The notes under the pieces were generated by a model that did not search any database, was not told the DNA's origin, and saw nothing but the letters and a program-made list of their open reading frames with translations. Shown in pieces: positions 26,885-34,306 of a stretch of DNA of 64,000 nucleotides. A program made the position numbers and the translations under genes. Source of the stretch: Curtobacterium sp. MCBA15_012 (GTDB lineage Bacteria > Actinomycetota > Actinomycetes > Actinomycetales > Microbacteriaceae); the NCBI RefSeq assembly GCF_001864935.2, contig NZ_CP126267.1, forward strand, positions 2,356,001-2,420,000. The letters run 5' to 3'. Within the stretch, counting starts at the first letter, position 1. The number at the start of each line of letters is the position of its first letter.

Positions 26885-27682
26885 ATGCGTCTGTACCTCG
26901 CGAGTACCTCCCCCGCCCGTCGTGCGCTCCTGGCCCAGACCGGGATCGAGCCGGTGCTCGTCGCCCCGGGCGTCGACGAGGACGCCGCGGTCGCCGCCGC
27001 CGAGGGCGCGCTCGGCCGACCGCTGACCGGCCCGGAGCTCGTCGCGATGCTCGCGGTCGCCAAGGCCGGTGCGGTCGCCGACGGCACGGTGGCCGGCGCG
27101 CCCGTGGACGGGTTCGTGTTCGGTGGCGACTCCGCGTTCGAGGTGGACGGGGTCCTGTACGGCAAGCCCCACGAGCCCGCGGTCGCCCGTGAGCGCTGGC
27201 GGCAGATGCTCGCCGCCGGCGGCGGCACGCTGTGGAGCGGGCACTGCGTCGTGGACCGTCGGGCGGACCGGGTCGCCGACCCGGCCAGCGGACGGACGGG
27301 AGGCGCGGGGCGGGCCGGCACCGTGCCTCCCGTCCGACAGGTGGACGCGTCGGGCGGCGGGCCGCTCGGCGCGGCCGGCCACCTGGGCGACGTCGCGCCC
27401 GGCGGGTCGACGCTGGTGGCCGCCGGCGACCACGTGGTGGCGGTGGACAGCGCGGTGCTGACCTTCGCCGACGACGTGTCGCTCGACGAGGTCGACGCGT
27501 ACGTCGCGACGGGCGAACCCCTCGAGGTCGCGGGTGCCTTCACGATCGACGGGCGGGCGGCCGCCTACATCTCGCGGATCGACGGTGCCCCGTCCGCCGT
27601 GGTCGGGCTCTCGCTGCCGGTCCTGCGCGCGATGCTGCTCCGGGGCTTCGGCGTCGCCTGGCACGAGCTGTGGTCGGCGTAG
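26885..27682 (+). CDS. Maf-family nucleotide pyrophosphatase with an unusual insertion
   Basis: 265 residues against about 190-215 in the family. The Maf signature RLYLASTSPARRALLAQTGI starts the protein; VFGGDSAFEVDGVLYGKPHEPAVARERWRQML is the substrate site; VDSAVLTFADDVSLDEVDAYVATGEPLEVAGAFTIDG and GLSLPVLRAML close it. The enzyme hydrolyses non-canonical or modified NTPs. Residues about 125-183 are an extra Gly/Ala-rich segment, and its DNA contains a 12-bp inverted repeat of the GGGAGGCGCGG family (27293-27336) read through in frame. The insertion lies between conserved strands, so activity may persist. Confidence 0.88.
   Translation: MRLYLASTSPARRALLAQTGIEPVLVAPGVDEDAAVAAAEGALGRPLTGPELVAMLAVAKAGAVADGTVAGAPVDGFVFGGDSAFEVDGVLYGKPHEPAVARERWRQMLAAGGGTLWSGHCVVDRRADRVADPASGRTGGAGRAGTVPPVRQVDASGGGPLGAAGHLGDVAPGGSTLVAAGDHVVAVDSAVLTFADDVSLDEVDAYVATGEPLEVAGAFTIDGRAAAYISRIDGAPSAVVGLSLPVLRAMLLRGFGVAWHELWSA
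27293..27336. repeat. GGGAGGCGCGG palindromic repeat inside maf
   Basis: CGGACGGGAGGC (27293-27304) and its complement (27325-27336) are perfect; the interior GCGGGG...GGCACCGT also matches the intergenic copies at 57285 and 63824. Confidence 0.7.
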
Positions 27683-27764
27683 CCGTCGGTCCTTCGTAGA
27701 CATCCGCACTTGTTCGGCGTCGTTCTTTGTGGATGCCGGTCAATTCTCGCTTCGTCGGCGCGAA

Positions 27765-27770
27765 TAGGCT
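27765..27770 (+). promoter_or_regulatory. -10 box for the acyl-CoA carboxylase alpha gene
   Basis: TAGGCT, 8 nt before the ATG at 27779, in a 97-nt AT-richer intergenic stretch. Confidence 0.5.
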
Positions 27771-27778
27771 GACCAACC

Positions 27779-29551
27779 ATGCCCCGTATCAGCAAGGTCC
27801 TCATCGCGAACCGCGGCGAGATCGCCGTCCGCATCATCCGCGCGGCCCGCGACGCGGGCAAGGCGTCGGTCGCGGTCTACGCCGACCAGGACCGTGACGC
27901 CCTCCACGCCCGCCTCGCCGACGAGGCCTACGCGCTGAACGGCACCACGAGCGCGGACACCTACCTCGTCATCGACAAGATCATCTCGGTGGCCCGTCGC
28001 TCCGGCGCCGACGCCGTGCACCCGGGCTACGGGTTCCTCGCCGAGAACGCCGACTTCGCCCGCGCCGTCATCGACGCCGGGCTCGTCTGGATCGGCCCGT
28101 CGCCGGAGTCGATCGAGCGCCTCGGCGACAAGGTCTCCGCGCGGCACGTGGCCGAGAAGGTCGGCGCACCCCTCGCCCCGGGCACGATCGAGCCCGTGCA
28201 GGACGTGTCCGAGGTCGTCGCGTTCGCCGACGAGGTCGGCCTCCCCGTCGCGATCAAGGCAGCCTTCGGTGGCGGCGGTCGCGGCCTGAAGGTCGCCCGC
28301 ACGCGCGAGTCGATCCCGGAGCTCTTCGACTCGGCGACGCGCGAGGCGATCGCCGCGTTCGGCCGGGGCGAGTGCTTCGTCGAGAAGTACCTCGACAAGC
28401 CGCGTCACGTCGAGACCCAGTGCCTCGCCGACGAGCACGGCAACGTCGTCGTCGTGTCGACGCGCGACTGCTCGCTGCAGCGCCGGCACCAGAAGCTCGT
28501 CGAGGAGGCCCCGGCCCCCTACCTGACGGACGCACAGACCGAGCGGCTGTACGAGTCGTCGAAGGCGATCCTCCGCGAGGTCGGCTACGTCGGCGCGGGC
28601 ACGTGCGAGTTCCTCATCGGCGCCGACGGCACCGTGTCCTTCCTCGAGGTGAACACCCGCCTGCAGGTCGAGCACTGCGTCTCGGAAGAGGTCACCGGCA
28701 TCGACCTCGTGCGCGAGCAGTTCCGCATCGCCGAGGGCGGCACGCTCGACTACGCCGACCCCGAGCCGCGCGGCCACTCGTTCGAGTTCCGCATCAACGG
28801 CGAGGACGCGGGGCGCAACTTCTTCCCCGCTCCCGGCCCCGTGCACACCTTCCACGCCCCGTCCGGCCCCGGCGTGCGCGTCGACTCGGGTGTCGTGTCC
28901 GGCGACGTCGTCTCCGGCTCGTTCGACTCGATGCTCGCGAAGCTCATCGTCACCGGTGCGACGCGCGAGGAGGCGCTCGAGCGCTCCCGTCGCGCCCTCG
29001 CCGAGTTCGAGGTCACCGGGCTGCCGACCGTGCTCCCCTTCCACCGCGCGGTCGTCTCCGACCCGGCGTTCGCCACGTCGGACGACGAGCCGTTCAGCAT
29101 CTACACGCAGTGGATCGAGACCGACTTCCAGAACGACATCCCCGCGTGGAGCGGCGCGACCGAGGAGCTGCCCGAGCCGGCCGCCCGCGAGAGCGTGGTC
29201 GTCGAGGTGCAGGGCAAGCGCATCGAGGTCACGATGCCGTCGATCGTCGGCGGCGGGTCCGTCGCCGGTCGTCGTCCGGCGGGTCCCTCGGCTCCCCCGA
29301 AGCGCCGGTCGTCGGCCGTGAAGGGCGGGCTCGCGTCGTCCGGTTCGGTGACCTCGCCGATGCAGGCCACCGTGGTCAAGGTCGCGGTCGCCGAGGGTGA
29401 CACCGTGGTGAAGGGCGACCTGCTCGTCGTCCTCGAGGCCATGAAGATGGAACAGCCCGTGCAGGCCACGCGCGACGGCGTCGTGACCGGGCTGAACGCC
29501 CCCGTCGGCCAGACGGTGTCGTCCGGGCACGTGCTGCTCGAGCTGGCGTAG
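27779..29551 (+). CDS. Acyl-CoA carboxylase alpha subunit (biotin carboxylase plus biotin carrier)
   Basis: 590 residues. Biotin carboxylase occupies 1-450 ([38 protein letters not shown] loop [43 protein letters not shown]). A linker leads to a C-terminal biotin carrier domain with the biotinylation motif EAMKM, Lys556. It carboxylates its own biotin for transfer by AccD. It is 6 kb from accD-accE but on the same strand; BirA at 19072 is the likely ligase. Length matches AccA3-type proteins. Confidence 0.95.
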   Translation: MPRISKVLIANRGEIAVRIIRAARDAGKASVAVYADQDRDALHARLADEAYALNGTTSADTYLVIDKIISVARRSGADAVHPGYGFLAENADFARAVIDAGLVWIGPSPESIERLGDKVSARHVAEKVGAPLAPGTIEPVQDVSEVVAFADEVGLPVAIKAAFGGGGRGLKVARTRESIPELFDSATREAIAAFGRGECFVEKYLDKPRHVETQCLADEHGNVVVVSTRDCSLQRRHQKLVEEAPAPYLTDAQTERLYESSKAILREVGYVGAGTCEFLIGADGTVSFLEVNTRLQVEHCVSEEVTGIDLVREQFRIAEGGTLDYADPEPRGHSFEFRINGEDAGRNFFPAPGPVHTFHAPSGPGVRVDSGVVSGDVVSGSFDSMLAKLIVTGATREEALERSRRALAEFEVTGLPTVLPFHRAVVSDPAFATSDDEPFSIYTQWIETDFQNDIPAWSGATEELPEPAARESVVVEVQGKRIEVTMPSIVGGGSVAGRRPAGPSAPPKRRSSAVKGGLASSGSVTSPMQATVVKVAVAEGDTVVKGDLLVVLEAMKMEQPVQATRDGVVTGLNAPVGQTVSSGHVLLELA

Positions 29552-29623
29552 CGCGGGGCTGCCGCGCGCTCGCGCGCGTCGCGCGCGTCGCGCGGCGCTG
29601 GCTCGCGCGGCGCTGGTGGCCCT
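29552..29623. repeat. GCGCG-rich simple sequence after the carboxylase gene
   Basis: Short tandem CGCGCGTCGCGCG and GGCGCTGG repeats fill 29563-29620, between the stop codon and the left end of the DUF559 element. No conventional terminator is visible. Confidence 0.5.
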
Positions 29624-29651
29624 CGCACAACCCGGAGCACGTCGCACCACG
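29624..29651 (+). repeat. Left terminal inverted repeat of the DUF559 element
   Basis: 28 bp starting CGCACAAC and ending AGCACGTCGCACCACG. It matches the reverse complement of 30853-30880 at 24 of 28 positions; the four differences are consecutive (positions 9-12). Confidence 0.75.
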
Positions 29652-29675
29652 GCTTCCCGTGGCGCGACGTGCTCC
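29634..29675. repeat. Left palindrome of the DUF559 element
   Basis: Nineteen-base arms beginning GGAGCACGTCGC with a single A/C mismatch and a CTTC loop. It could also serve as a terminator for the DUF559 gene, which ends at 29709 on the minus strand. Confidence 0.75.
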
Positions 29676-29708
29676 TGCTTGTTCGGGGGCACGTCGCACC
29701 ATGTCGTG

Positions 29709-30662
29709 TCACCGCACGGTCGTGAAGCGTCGCCGGGTCGTGGGCACCCCGAGCACGCGCAGGACGTCGCGGAGGCGCTCGGTGTCGTCGGTCTCCGCGA
29801 AGCCGATGCGACCGAAGCCGTGCACCTCGGGACGCCGACGGATCCGGTCCTCCCGGTGCTTCTCGGCGACCACCACGTCGGCCGCGGTCTGCCCGGCTCG
29901 GCGCAACGACGGGTCGGTGTACTTCACGCGCCCGTCGAACTCCAGGACGACGCCCTGCTCCGGGAACCAGAAGTCGACGACGCCGATGAGCCCGTCGACG
30001 TCGTCGAACCGGTGCTGCAGTTCCGGCTCCGGCGCACCGACCTCGTCGAGCGCGACCCGCGCCACCGACTCCCCCGGCGACCCCGACCGCCCGTCCGCCA
30101 GCGCGATCGCACGCTCCGCGCGGGCACGGAACTGCACCGACCCGGCGGCGTCGAGCGCGGCGAGGACGTCCGCCCGGTCGGTCCCGGCGGCCAGGGCGAC
30201 GTCGAGCGCCGGCACACTCGTCCGGATCGGGTAGGCGACGGCGAGGTCGGCGACCGTGCTCGCCCGGTCGGTGAGCGAGCGCCCGTTCGCGATCATCGAG
30301 TCCGTGCGGAACCGCCGTCCGGCTCCGGCACGCTTGTGGACCGTGCGGAGCGTCTGCCCGGTGGTGCGCAGGGGGTCGAGCACCTCGACCGCGACCGGGA
30401 ACTCCCCCGGCCACGGCAGGCCGTGGAGTGCTGCCGCTGATGCGTGCGACACGACGAGCCGCGGGGCGAGCAGATCGTGGACGGCCTTGATGCGGGCGAT
30501 GTGCCGTTCGCCGGGGTTCGCTCGTCGCCACTCGTCGGCGTCGACGAACCGGCCCGGTGCGAGCCGGACGAGCTCACCCCGGAGCGCGCGGTCGCGGAGG
30601 TCACGGCCGCGCCTCCCACTCGGGTCCGCACCACCGCCGACGACGATCTCCAACCTGGCCAT
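29709..30662 (-). CDS. AbiEi-antitoxin-like / DUF559 (Vsr-like) protein
   Basis: 317 residues. The N-half (residues about 12-75, RDRALRGELVRLAPGRFVDADEW, then LVVSHASAAALHGLPWPG) resembles the AbiEi type IV antitoxin N-terminal region. The C-half resembles DUF559/Vsr-like PD-(D/E)XK nuclease folds: VVDFWFPEQGVVLEFDGRVKY supplies D, E and K, and AEKHREDRIRRR follows. The family's biochemical role is not established. ATG 30662 begins MARLEIVVGGG; no ribosome site is clear. No toxin gene is adjacent, so an AbiE toxin-antitoxin pair is not supported. The palindromic borders set it apart from its housekeeping neighbours. Confidence 0.8.
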   Translation of the reverse strand: MARLEIVVGGGADPSGRRGRDLRDRALRGELVRLAPGRFVDADEWRRANPGERHIARIKAVHDLLAPRLVVSHASAAALHGLPWPGEFPVAVEVLDPLRTTGQTLRTVHKRAGAGRRFRTDSMIANGRSLTDRASTVADLAVAYPIRTSVPALDVALAAGTDRADVLAALDAAGSVQFRARAERAIALADGRSGSPGESVARVALDEVGAPEPELQHRFDDVDGLIGVVDFWFPEQGVVLEFDGRVKYTDPSLRRAGQTAADVVVAEKHREDRIRRRPEVHGFGRIGFAETDDTERLRDVLRVLGVPTTRRRFTTVR

Positions 30663-30821
30663 GACCGCAACGGTGACCGACGTCCGACGTTCTCGACAGC
30701 GCGACGGCCGAGCTGTGGACCGTCGCGCCGGTACCCCGTCCTGTGGAGGAACGCGCGCCGGCAGGAACGCGGCGCGCGCCGGCGCCGCGCCCCTCCGCAC
30801 CGTGGTGCGACGTGCTCGTGA

Positions 30822-30877
30822 ACAACGGAAAGCACGTCGCACCACGCGATCGCGTGGTGCGACGTGCTTTCCGTTGT
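30822..30877. repeat. 56-bp perfect palindrome, right side of the DUF559 element
   Basis: Perfect symmetry over 28 bp on each side of the centre at 30849/30850; arms begin ACAACGGAAAGCACGTCGC. Confidence 0.9.
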
Positions 30878-30880
30878 GCG
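30853..30880 (-). repeat. Right terminal inverted repeat of the DUF559 element
   Basis: Reverse complement of the left repeat at 24 of 28 positions; ends in GTTGTGCG. Confidence 0.75.
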
Positions 30881-30983
30881 GATGGCGCGAGCGTCCGAAG
30901 GCGCCGCGACCGACGCACGGACACGCCGCGCCGACGCAGGCAGCTGCGCGGCAGCTGCGCCCGGGCGCGGCAGCGCCGCGACC

Positions 30984-32723
30984 CTACGACACCAGCGGGC
31001 GCACGTCCGCGGCGATGGCGTCGACGAGGGCCTGCGCCTCGGCCGAGGACTCCGCGACGGTGTCGATGTACACCTTGACCTTCGGCTCCGTCCCGCTCGG
31101 ACGCACGATGACGCGTGCGCCCCCGTCGAGGTCGTACCGCAGGATGTCGGACGGCGGGAAGCCCTCGACCCCCGCGTCGTAGTCCGTGACCCGCTGCACG
31201 GCGCGGCCCCCGAGCGACGTCGGCGCGCTCGAACGCAGGGCCGCCATGACCTCGCCGATGCGCGAGAGGTCGTCGACCCGCGTCGCGACCTGCCCGGAGG
31301 CGAAGGCACCGAACTCGGCGGCGAAGGCATCGAGCTGGTCGGCGATCGTCCGGCCCTGCTCGGCGAGCGACGTGGCGAGCGACAGGAGTTCGAGCGCCGC
31401 CGAGATGCCGTCCTTGTCGCGCACCACCTGCGGGTCGACGAGGTAGCCGAGCGCCTCCTCGTACCCGAACACCAGTCCGGGCACGCGCGACACCCACTTG
31501 AAGCCGGTGAGGGTGTCGCGGTACTCCAGACCGTGCGCCGCCGCGACGCGGGCGAGTGCCGGCGAGGACACGATCGACGCCGCGAGCGTCCCGCCCGTCC
31601 CGGCCTCGGCGGCGCGCTGGGCAGCACGCCAGCCGAGCAGCCACCCGACCTCGTTCCCGGAGAGACGCCGGAACCCGTCGCCGGTCGGGATCGCGAGCGC
31701 CAGGCGGTCGGCGTCGGGGTCGTTCGCGATGACGAGGTCCGCACCGACCGCGGCGCCCCGCGCCTCGGCCAGGTCCATCGCCCCCGGCTCCTCCGGGTTC
31801 GGGAACGCGACCGTCGGGAACGCACCGTCCGGTTCGATCTGCTCCGGCACGGTCGCCGGCTCCGCGAAGCCGGCGGCGGCGAAGACCGCGCGCGCGGTCT
31901 CCCACCCGACCCCGTGCATGGCCGTGTACACGACCTTCGGGTGGGCATCGACCGGGAGGCGCGGGGCCGGTACGATCGCGGCCGTCGCGGCCACGTACGC
32001 CGCGGCCAGGTCCGGGCCCGCCGTCACGTAGTCCGTCGCGCGTCGCAGGTCGCCGAGCGGCGTCGCCGCCACGGCGGCGATCGCGTCCGCGATCTCGCCG
32101 TCCACCGGCGGCACGATCTGCGAGCCGTCGTCGTCCCCGCCGAGGTACACCTTGTAGCCGTTGTCCCGCGGCGGGTTGTGGCTCGCCGTGACCATGACAC
32201 CCGCCCCGACGCCGAGGTGCCGGACCGCGAACGCCAGCACCGGGGTCGGGAGCGCCGACGGCAGCAGGGTGACCGCGAGCCCGAGGCCGCGCATGACCTC
32301 GGCGGAGTCCCGGGCGAACACGTCGGAGTTCACACGGCCGTCGTAGCCGATGACCACGCTGCGGTCCCGGCCGGTGTCGACGAGGAAGCGCGCGAGGCCC
32401 GCGGCGGCCTGCGAGACGACCACGCGGTTCATGCGGAGCGGACCGTACCCGAGCTCGGCGCGCAGCCCGGCGGTCCCGAACGCCAGGCGTCCGGCGAACC
32501 GGGCACGCAGCTCGGTCTCGGCGTCGGCGTCACCTGATGTGGCGCGGTCGAGCACCGCGAGCAGCTCGCCACGGGTCTCGCCGTCGGGGTCCTGGTCGGC
32601 CCAGGCCCGCGCGACCGCGAGGACGTCGGAGGAGCCGGTCCCTGCCCCGTCCGTACCGGCCTCGGTGCCGGTCAGGTCGCCGTCGGCGATGGACCCGTCC
32701 GATGCTCCGTCGTGCCGGCTCAC
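30984..32723 (-). CDS. Phosphosugar mutase (phosphoglucomutase/phosphomannomutase family)
   Basis: 579 residues of the alpha-D-phosphohexomutase superfamily. The substrate region FGTAGLRAELGYGPLRMN is near residue 82; the phosphoserine loop is VMVTASHNPPRDNGYKVY; metal-binding NDPDADRLALAI and sugar-binding TLTGFKWV and EEALGY follow, with RPSGTEPKVKVYIDT at the end. The start overlaps the nucleoside phosphorylase stop. In this operon it probably interconverts pentose-1- and -5-phosphates released by the phosphorylases, as related mutases do (inference). The first 35 residues are Gly/Thr/Asp-rich. A GGGAGGCGCG core (31954-31963) encodes part of a surface loop (APRLPVDAH). Confidence 0.9.
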   Translation of the reverse strand: MSRHDGASDGSIADGDLTGTEAGTDGAGTGSSDVLAVARAWADQDPDGETRGELLAVLDRATSGDADAETELRARFAGRLAFGTAGLRAELGYGPLRMNRVVVSQAAAGLARFLVDTGRDRSVVIGYDGRVNSDVFARDSAEVMRGLGLAVTLLPSALPTPVLAFAVRHLGVGAGVMVTASHNPPRDNGYKVYLGGDDDGSQIVPPVDGEIADAIAAVAATPLGDLRRATDYVTAGPDLAAAYVAATAAIVPAPRLPVDAHPKVVYTAMHGVGWETARAVFAAAGFAEPATVPEQIEPDGAFPTVAFPNPEEPGAMDLAEARGAAVGADLVIANDPDADRLALAIPTGDGFRRLSGNEVGWLLGWRAAQRAAEAGTGGTLAASIVSSPALARVAAAHGLEYRDTLTGFKWVSRVPGLVFGYEEALGYLVDPQVVRDKDGISAALELLSLATSLAEQGRTIADQLDAFAAEFGAFASGQVATRVDDLSRIGEVMAALRSSAPTSLGGRAVQRVTDYDAGVEGFPPSDILRYDLDGGARVIVRPSGTEPKVKVYIDTVAESSAEAQALVDAIAADVRPLVS

Positions 32724-33547
32724 AGGGCGGTCACCACCCGGGCGAGCAGGTCGGCGATGACCGGCTCGGCCTCCTTGCCGGCCTCGAGCACCTCGGTGTG
32801 GGACAGCGGCGTCTTCTGGATGCCGGCGGCCAGGTTCGTGATGAGCGAGAACCCGAGGACCTCCATGCCCGCCTGGCGCGCCGCGATCGCCTCGAGCGCG
32901 GTGGACATGCCGACGATGTGCCCGCCGATCGCCTTCGCCATCTGCACTTCGGCCGGGGTCTCGTAGTGCGGGCCGCGGAACTGTGTGTACACGCCCTCGT
33001 CGAGCGACGGGTCGACCGACTTCGCGACCGCGCGGAGCCGCGCCGAGTACAGGTCGGTCAGGTCGATGAACGTGGCGCCCTCGAGCGGGCTGTCCGCGGT
33101 CAGGTTGATGTGGTCGCTGATGAGCACCGGGGTGCCGGGCTTCCAGTGCTCCTTGATGCCGCCGGCACCGTTGGTGAGCACCATCACCGAGGCACCCGTG
33201 GCCGCCGCGGTGCGGACGCTGTGCACGACGCGGCGCACCCCGTGGTTCTCGTAGTAGTGCGTGCGCGCCCCGATCACGAGCGCGTGCCGACCGTCGGCGA
33301 GGCGGATCGAGCGGACGGTGCCGGAGTGCCCGGGGACCGCCGACGCGCTGAAGCCGGGGACGTCGGCGGCGTCGATGGTCGACACGGTCTCGCCGATGAG
33401 GTCGGCCGCCTTGCCCCAGCCGGAGCCGAGCGTCAGGGCGATGTCGTGCTGCTCGATGCCGGACCGGTCAGCGATGACGGCGGCGGCGTCGCGGGCGACC
33501 TCGAACGGGTCGGTGGTGGGGTCGTTCAGCGGGTTCTCCGTGCTCAT
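32720..33547 (-). CDS. Purine-nucleoside phosphorylase
   Basis: 275 residues of the trimeric PNP family: TLGSGWGKAADLIG, the phosphate-site histidine in VPGHSGTVRSI, RTHYYENHG, TNGAGGIKEHWKPGTPVLISDHINLTADSPL, and VYTQFRGPHYETPAEVQMAKAIGGHIVGMSTALEAIAARQAG. It cleaves purine (deoxy)nucleosides with phosphate. ATG 33547 has TAGAGT (33554-33559) 6 nt upstream, so it may start a leaderless transcript within the salvage block. It overlaps the mutase gene by 4 nt. Confidence 0.95.
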   Translation of the reverse strand: MSTENPLNDPTTDPFEVARDAAAVIADRSGIEQHDIALTLGSGWGKAADLIGETVSTIDAADVPGFSASAVPGHSGTVRSIRLADGRHALVIGARTHYYENHGVRRVVHSVRTAAATGASVMVLTNGAGGIKEHWKPGTPVLISDHINLTADSPLEGATFIDLTDLYSARLRAVAKSVDPSLDEGVYTQFRGPHYETPAEVQMAKAIGGHIVGMSTALEAIAARQAGMEVLGFSLITNLAAGIQKTPLSHTEVLEAGKEAEPVIADLLARVVTAL

Positions 33548-33553
33548 GCCCCA

Positions 33554-33559
33554 ACTCTA
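33554..33559 (-). promoter_or_regulatory. -10 box for the nucleoside phosphorylase gene, leaderless
   Basis: TAGAGT on the minus strand, 6 nt before the ATG. Confidence 0.5.
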
Positions 33560-33579
33560 GAGGGCGGGCAGGAGACCGC

Positions 33580-33858
33580 TCAGTGCTCCCCGAGCGCCCG
33601 GTCGACGGCCGCCGTGATCTCCCCCTGGTCGAAGTGGTTCCGGATCACGATGACCTCGGCGTAGGTGTCCCCGATGGCCTCGACGAACTCGGCGCTCGTC
33701 AGGATGACGTTCGCGTCGTCGGCCGCGGCCCGGACGGAGGCGACGTCCGCAGCGACCACGGCGGCGGAGAGGCCGAGCGACTCGAGCGCCTTCTCGGCGT
33801 TCACCTTGAGGATGCCGCTCGAGCCGATGCCCGCGCCGCAGATGGTGACGATCTTCAC
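33580..33858 (-). CDS. PTS system IIB component (ascorbate/lactose-like)
   Basis: 92 residues. The IIB phospho-site loop is MKIVTICGAGIGSSGILK, with Cys7 as the probable phosphocysteine; a single Rossmann-like domain follows (VILTSAEFVEAIGDTYAEVIVI). It overlaps the IIA gene by 4 nt. No IIC permease is adjacent, so phosphotransfer to a sugar cannot be completed from this locus alone. Confidence 0.9.
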   Translation of the reverse strand: MKIVTICGAGIGSSGILKVNAEKALESLGLSAAVVAADVASVRAAADDANVILTSAEFVEAIGDTYAEVIVIRNHFDQGEITAAVDRALGEH

Positions 33859-34301
33859 GCCGGTACCCCCAGGATCGACCGGACCTCGTCGGGTGTCGAG
33901 GCCGCTGCCAGCCGCCCGGTCACCGTGGGGTCGTTGAACGTGTTGGCGATCTCGCCGATCGACTCGAGGTGCGCGCCGACCTCGGCCACCGCGAGCCCGA
34001 GGACGACGGACACGGGGTCGTTGTGCGGGTGCCCGAACACGACCGGCTCGCGCAGCGTCACCACCGCGAGGCCGTCCCGGCGCACCGTCGGCCCCGGTCG
34101 GGCGTGCGCGAACGCCAGTCCGGGTGAGATCACGATGTACGGACCGTGCTCGTCGACGAGGTCGATCATCGCCTGCGTGTACGCCTCGGTGGCCGCACCC
34201 GAGGCGACGAGGGCCTCCCCCGTGCGCTCCAGTGCCTCGCGCCAGGTCGACACGACGGCGCCGAGCACGACGGCGGTGTCCGGCAGTGGTGGCAGCGGCA
34301 T
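33855..34301 (-). CDS. PTS system IIA component (mannitol/fructose/ascorbate type)
   Basis: 148 residues from ATG 34301, five nt after the adenosine deaminase stop. The phospho-histidine is His66 in YIVISPGLAFAHARPG, and PVVFGHPHNDPVSVVLGLA is the second IIA signature. Residues fit UlaC/PtsN-like IIA proteins. It pairs with the IIB at 33580. Its place within a nucleoside salvage block, without IIC, suggests either a distant permease or a regulatory role. Confidence 0.9.
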   Translation of the reverse strand: MPLPPLPDTAVVLGAVVSTWREALERTGEALVASGAATEAYTQAMIDLVDEHGPYIVISPGLAFAHARPGPTVRRDGLAVVTLREPVVFGHPHNDPVSVVLGLAVAEVGAHLESIGEIANTFNDPTVTGRLAAASTPDEVRSILGVPA

Positions 34302-34306
34302 GTGCC

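Larger units (their letters stand above)
29624..30880. mobile_element. Candidate mobile unit: DUF559 gene enclosed by inverted palindromic repeats
   Basis: A 1257-bp unit. Each end carries three copies of GCACGTCGCACCACG in alternating orientation: left at 29637, 29658 (inverted) and 29689; right at 30801 (inverted), 30832 and 30853 (inverted). The right end includes a perfect 56-bp palindrome (30822-30877). The left pair forms an 18/19-bp stem (29634-29652 and 29657-29675). No target-site duplication is seen. Mobility is inferred from architecture. Confidence 0.5.
30663..30983. other. Intergenic region right of the DUF559 gene
   Basis: 321 bp. It holds the right palindromes of the element (30801-30880) and a tandem GGCAGCTGCGC duplication at about 30942-30963. 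Nothing else was recognised. Confidence 0.5.

Noticed and set aside
29709..30662. AbiE-type toxin-antitoxin pair
   Set aside because: Only the AbiEi-like half is present; there is no neighbouring nucleotidyltransferase toxin and the C-terminus is DUF559-like.
29624..30880. Conventional insertion sequence
   Set aside because: Terminal inverted repeats are present, but there is no transposase with DDE, HUH or serine-recombinase motifs and no target-site duplication.
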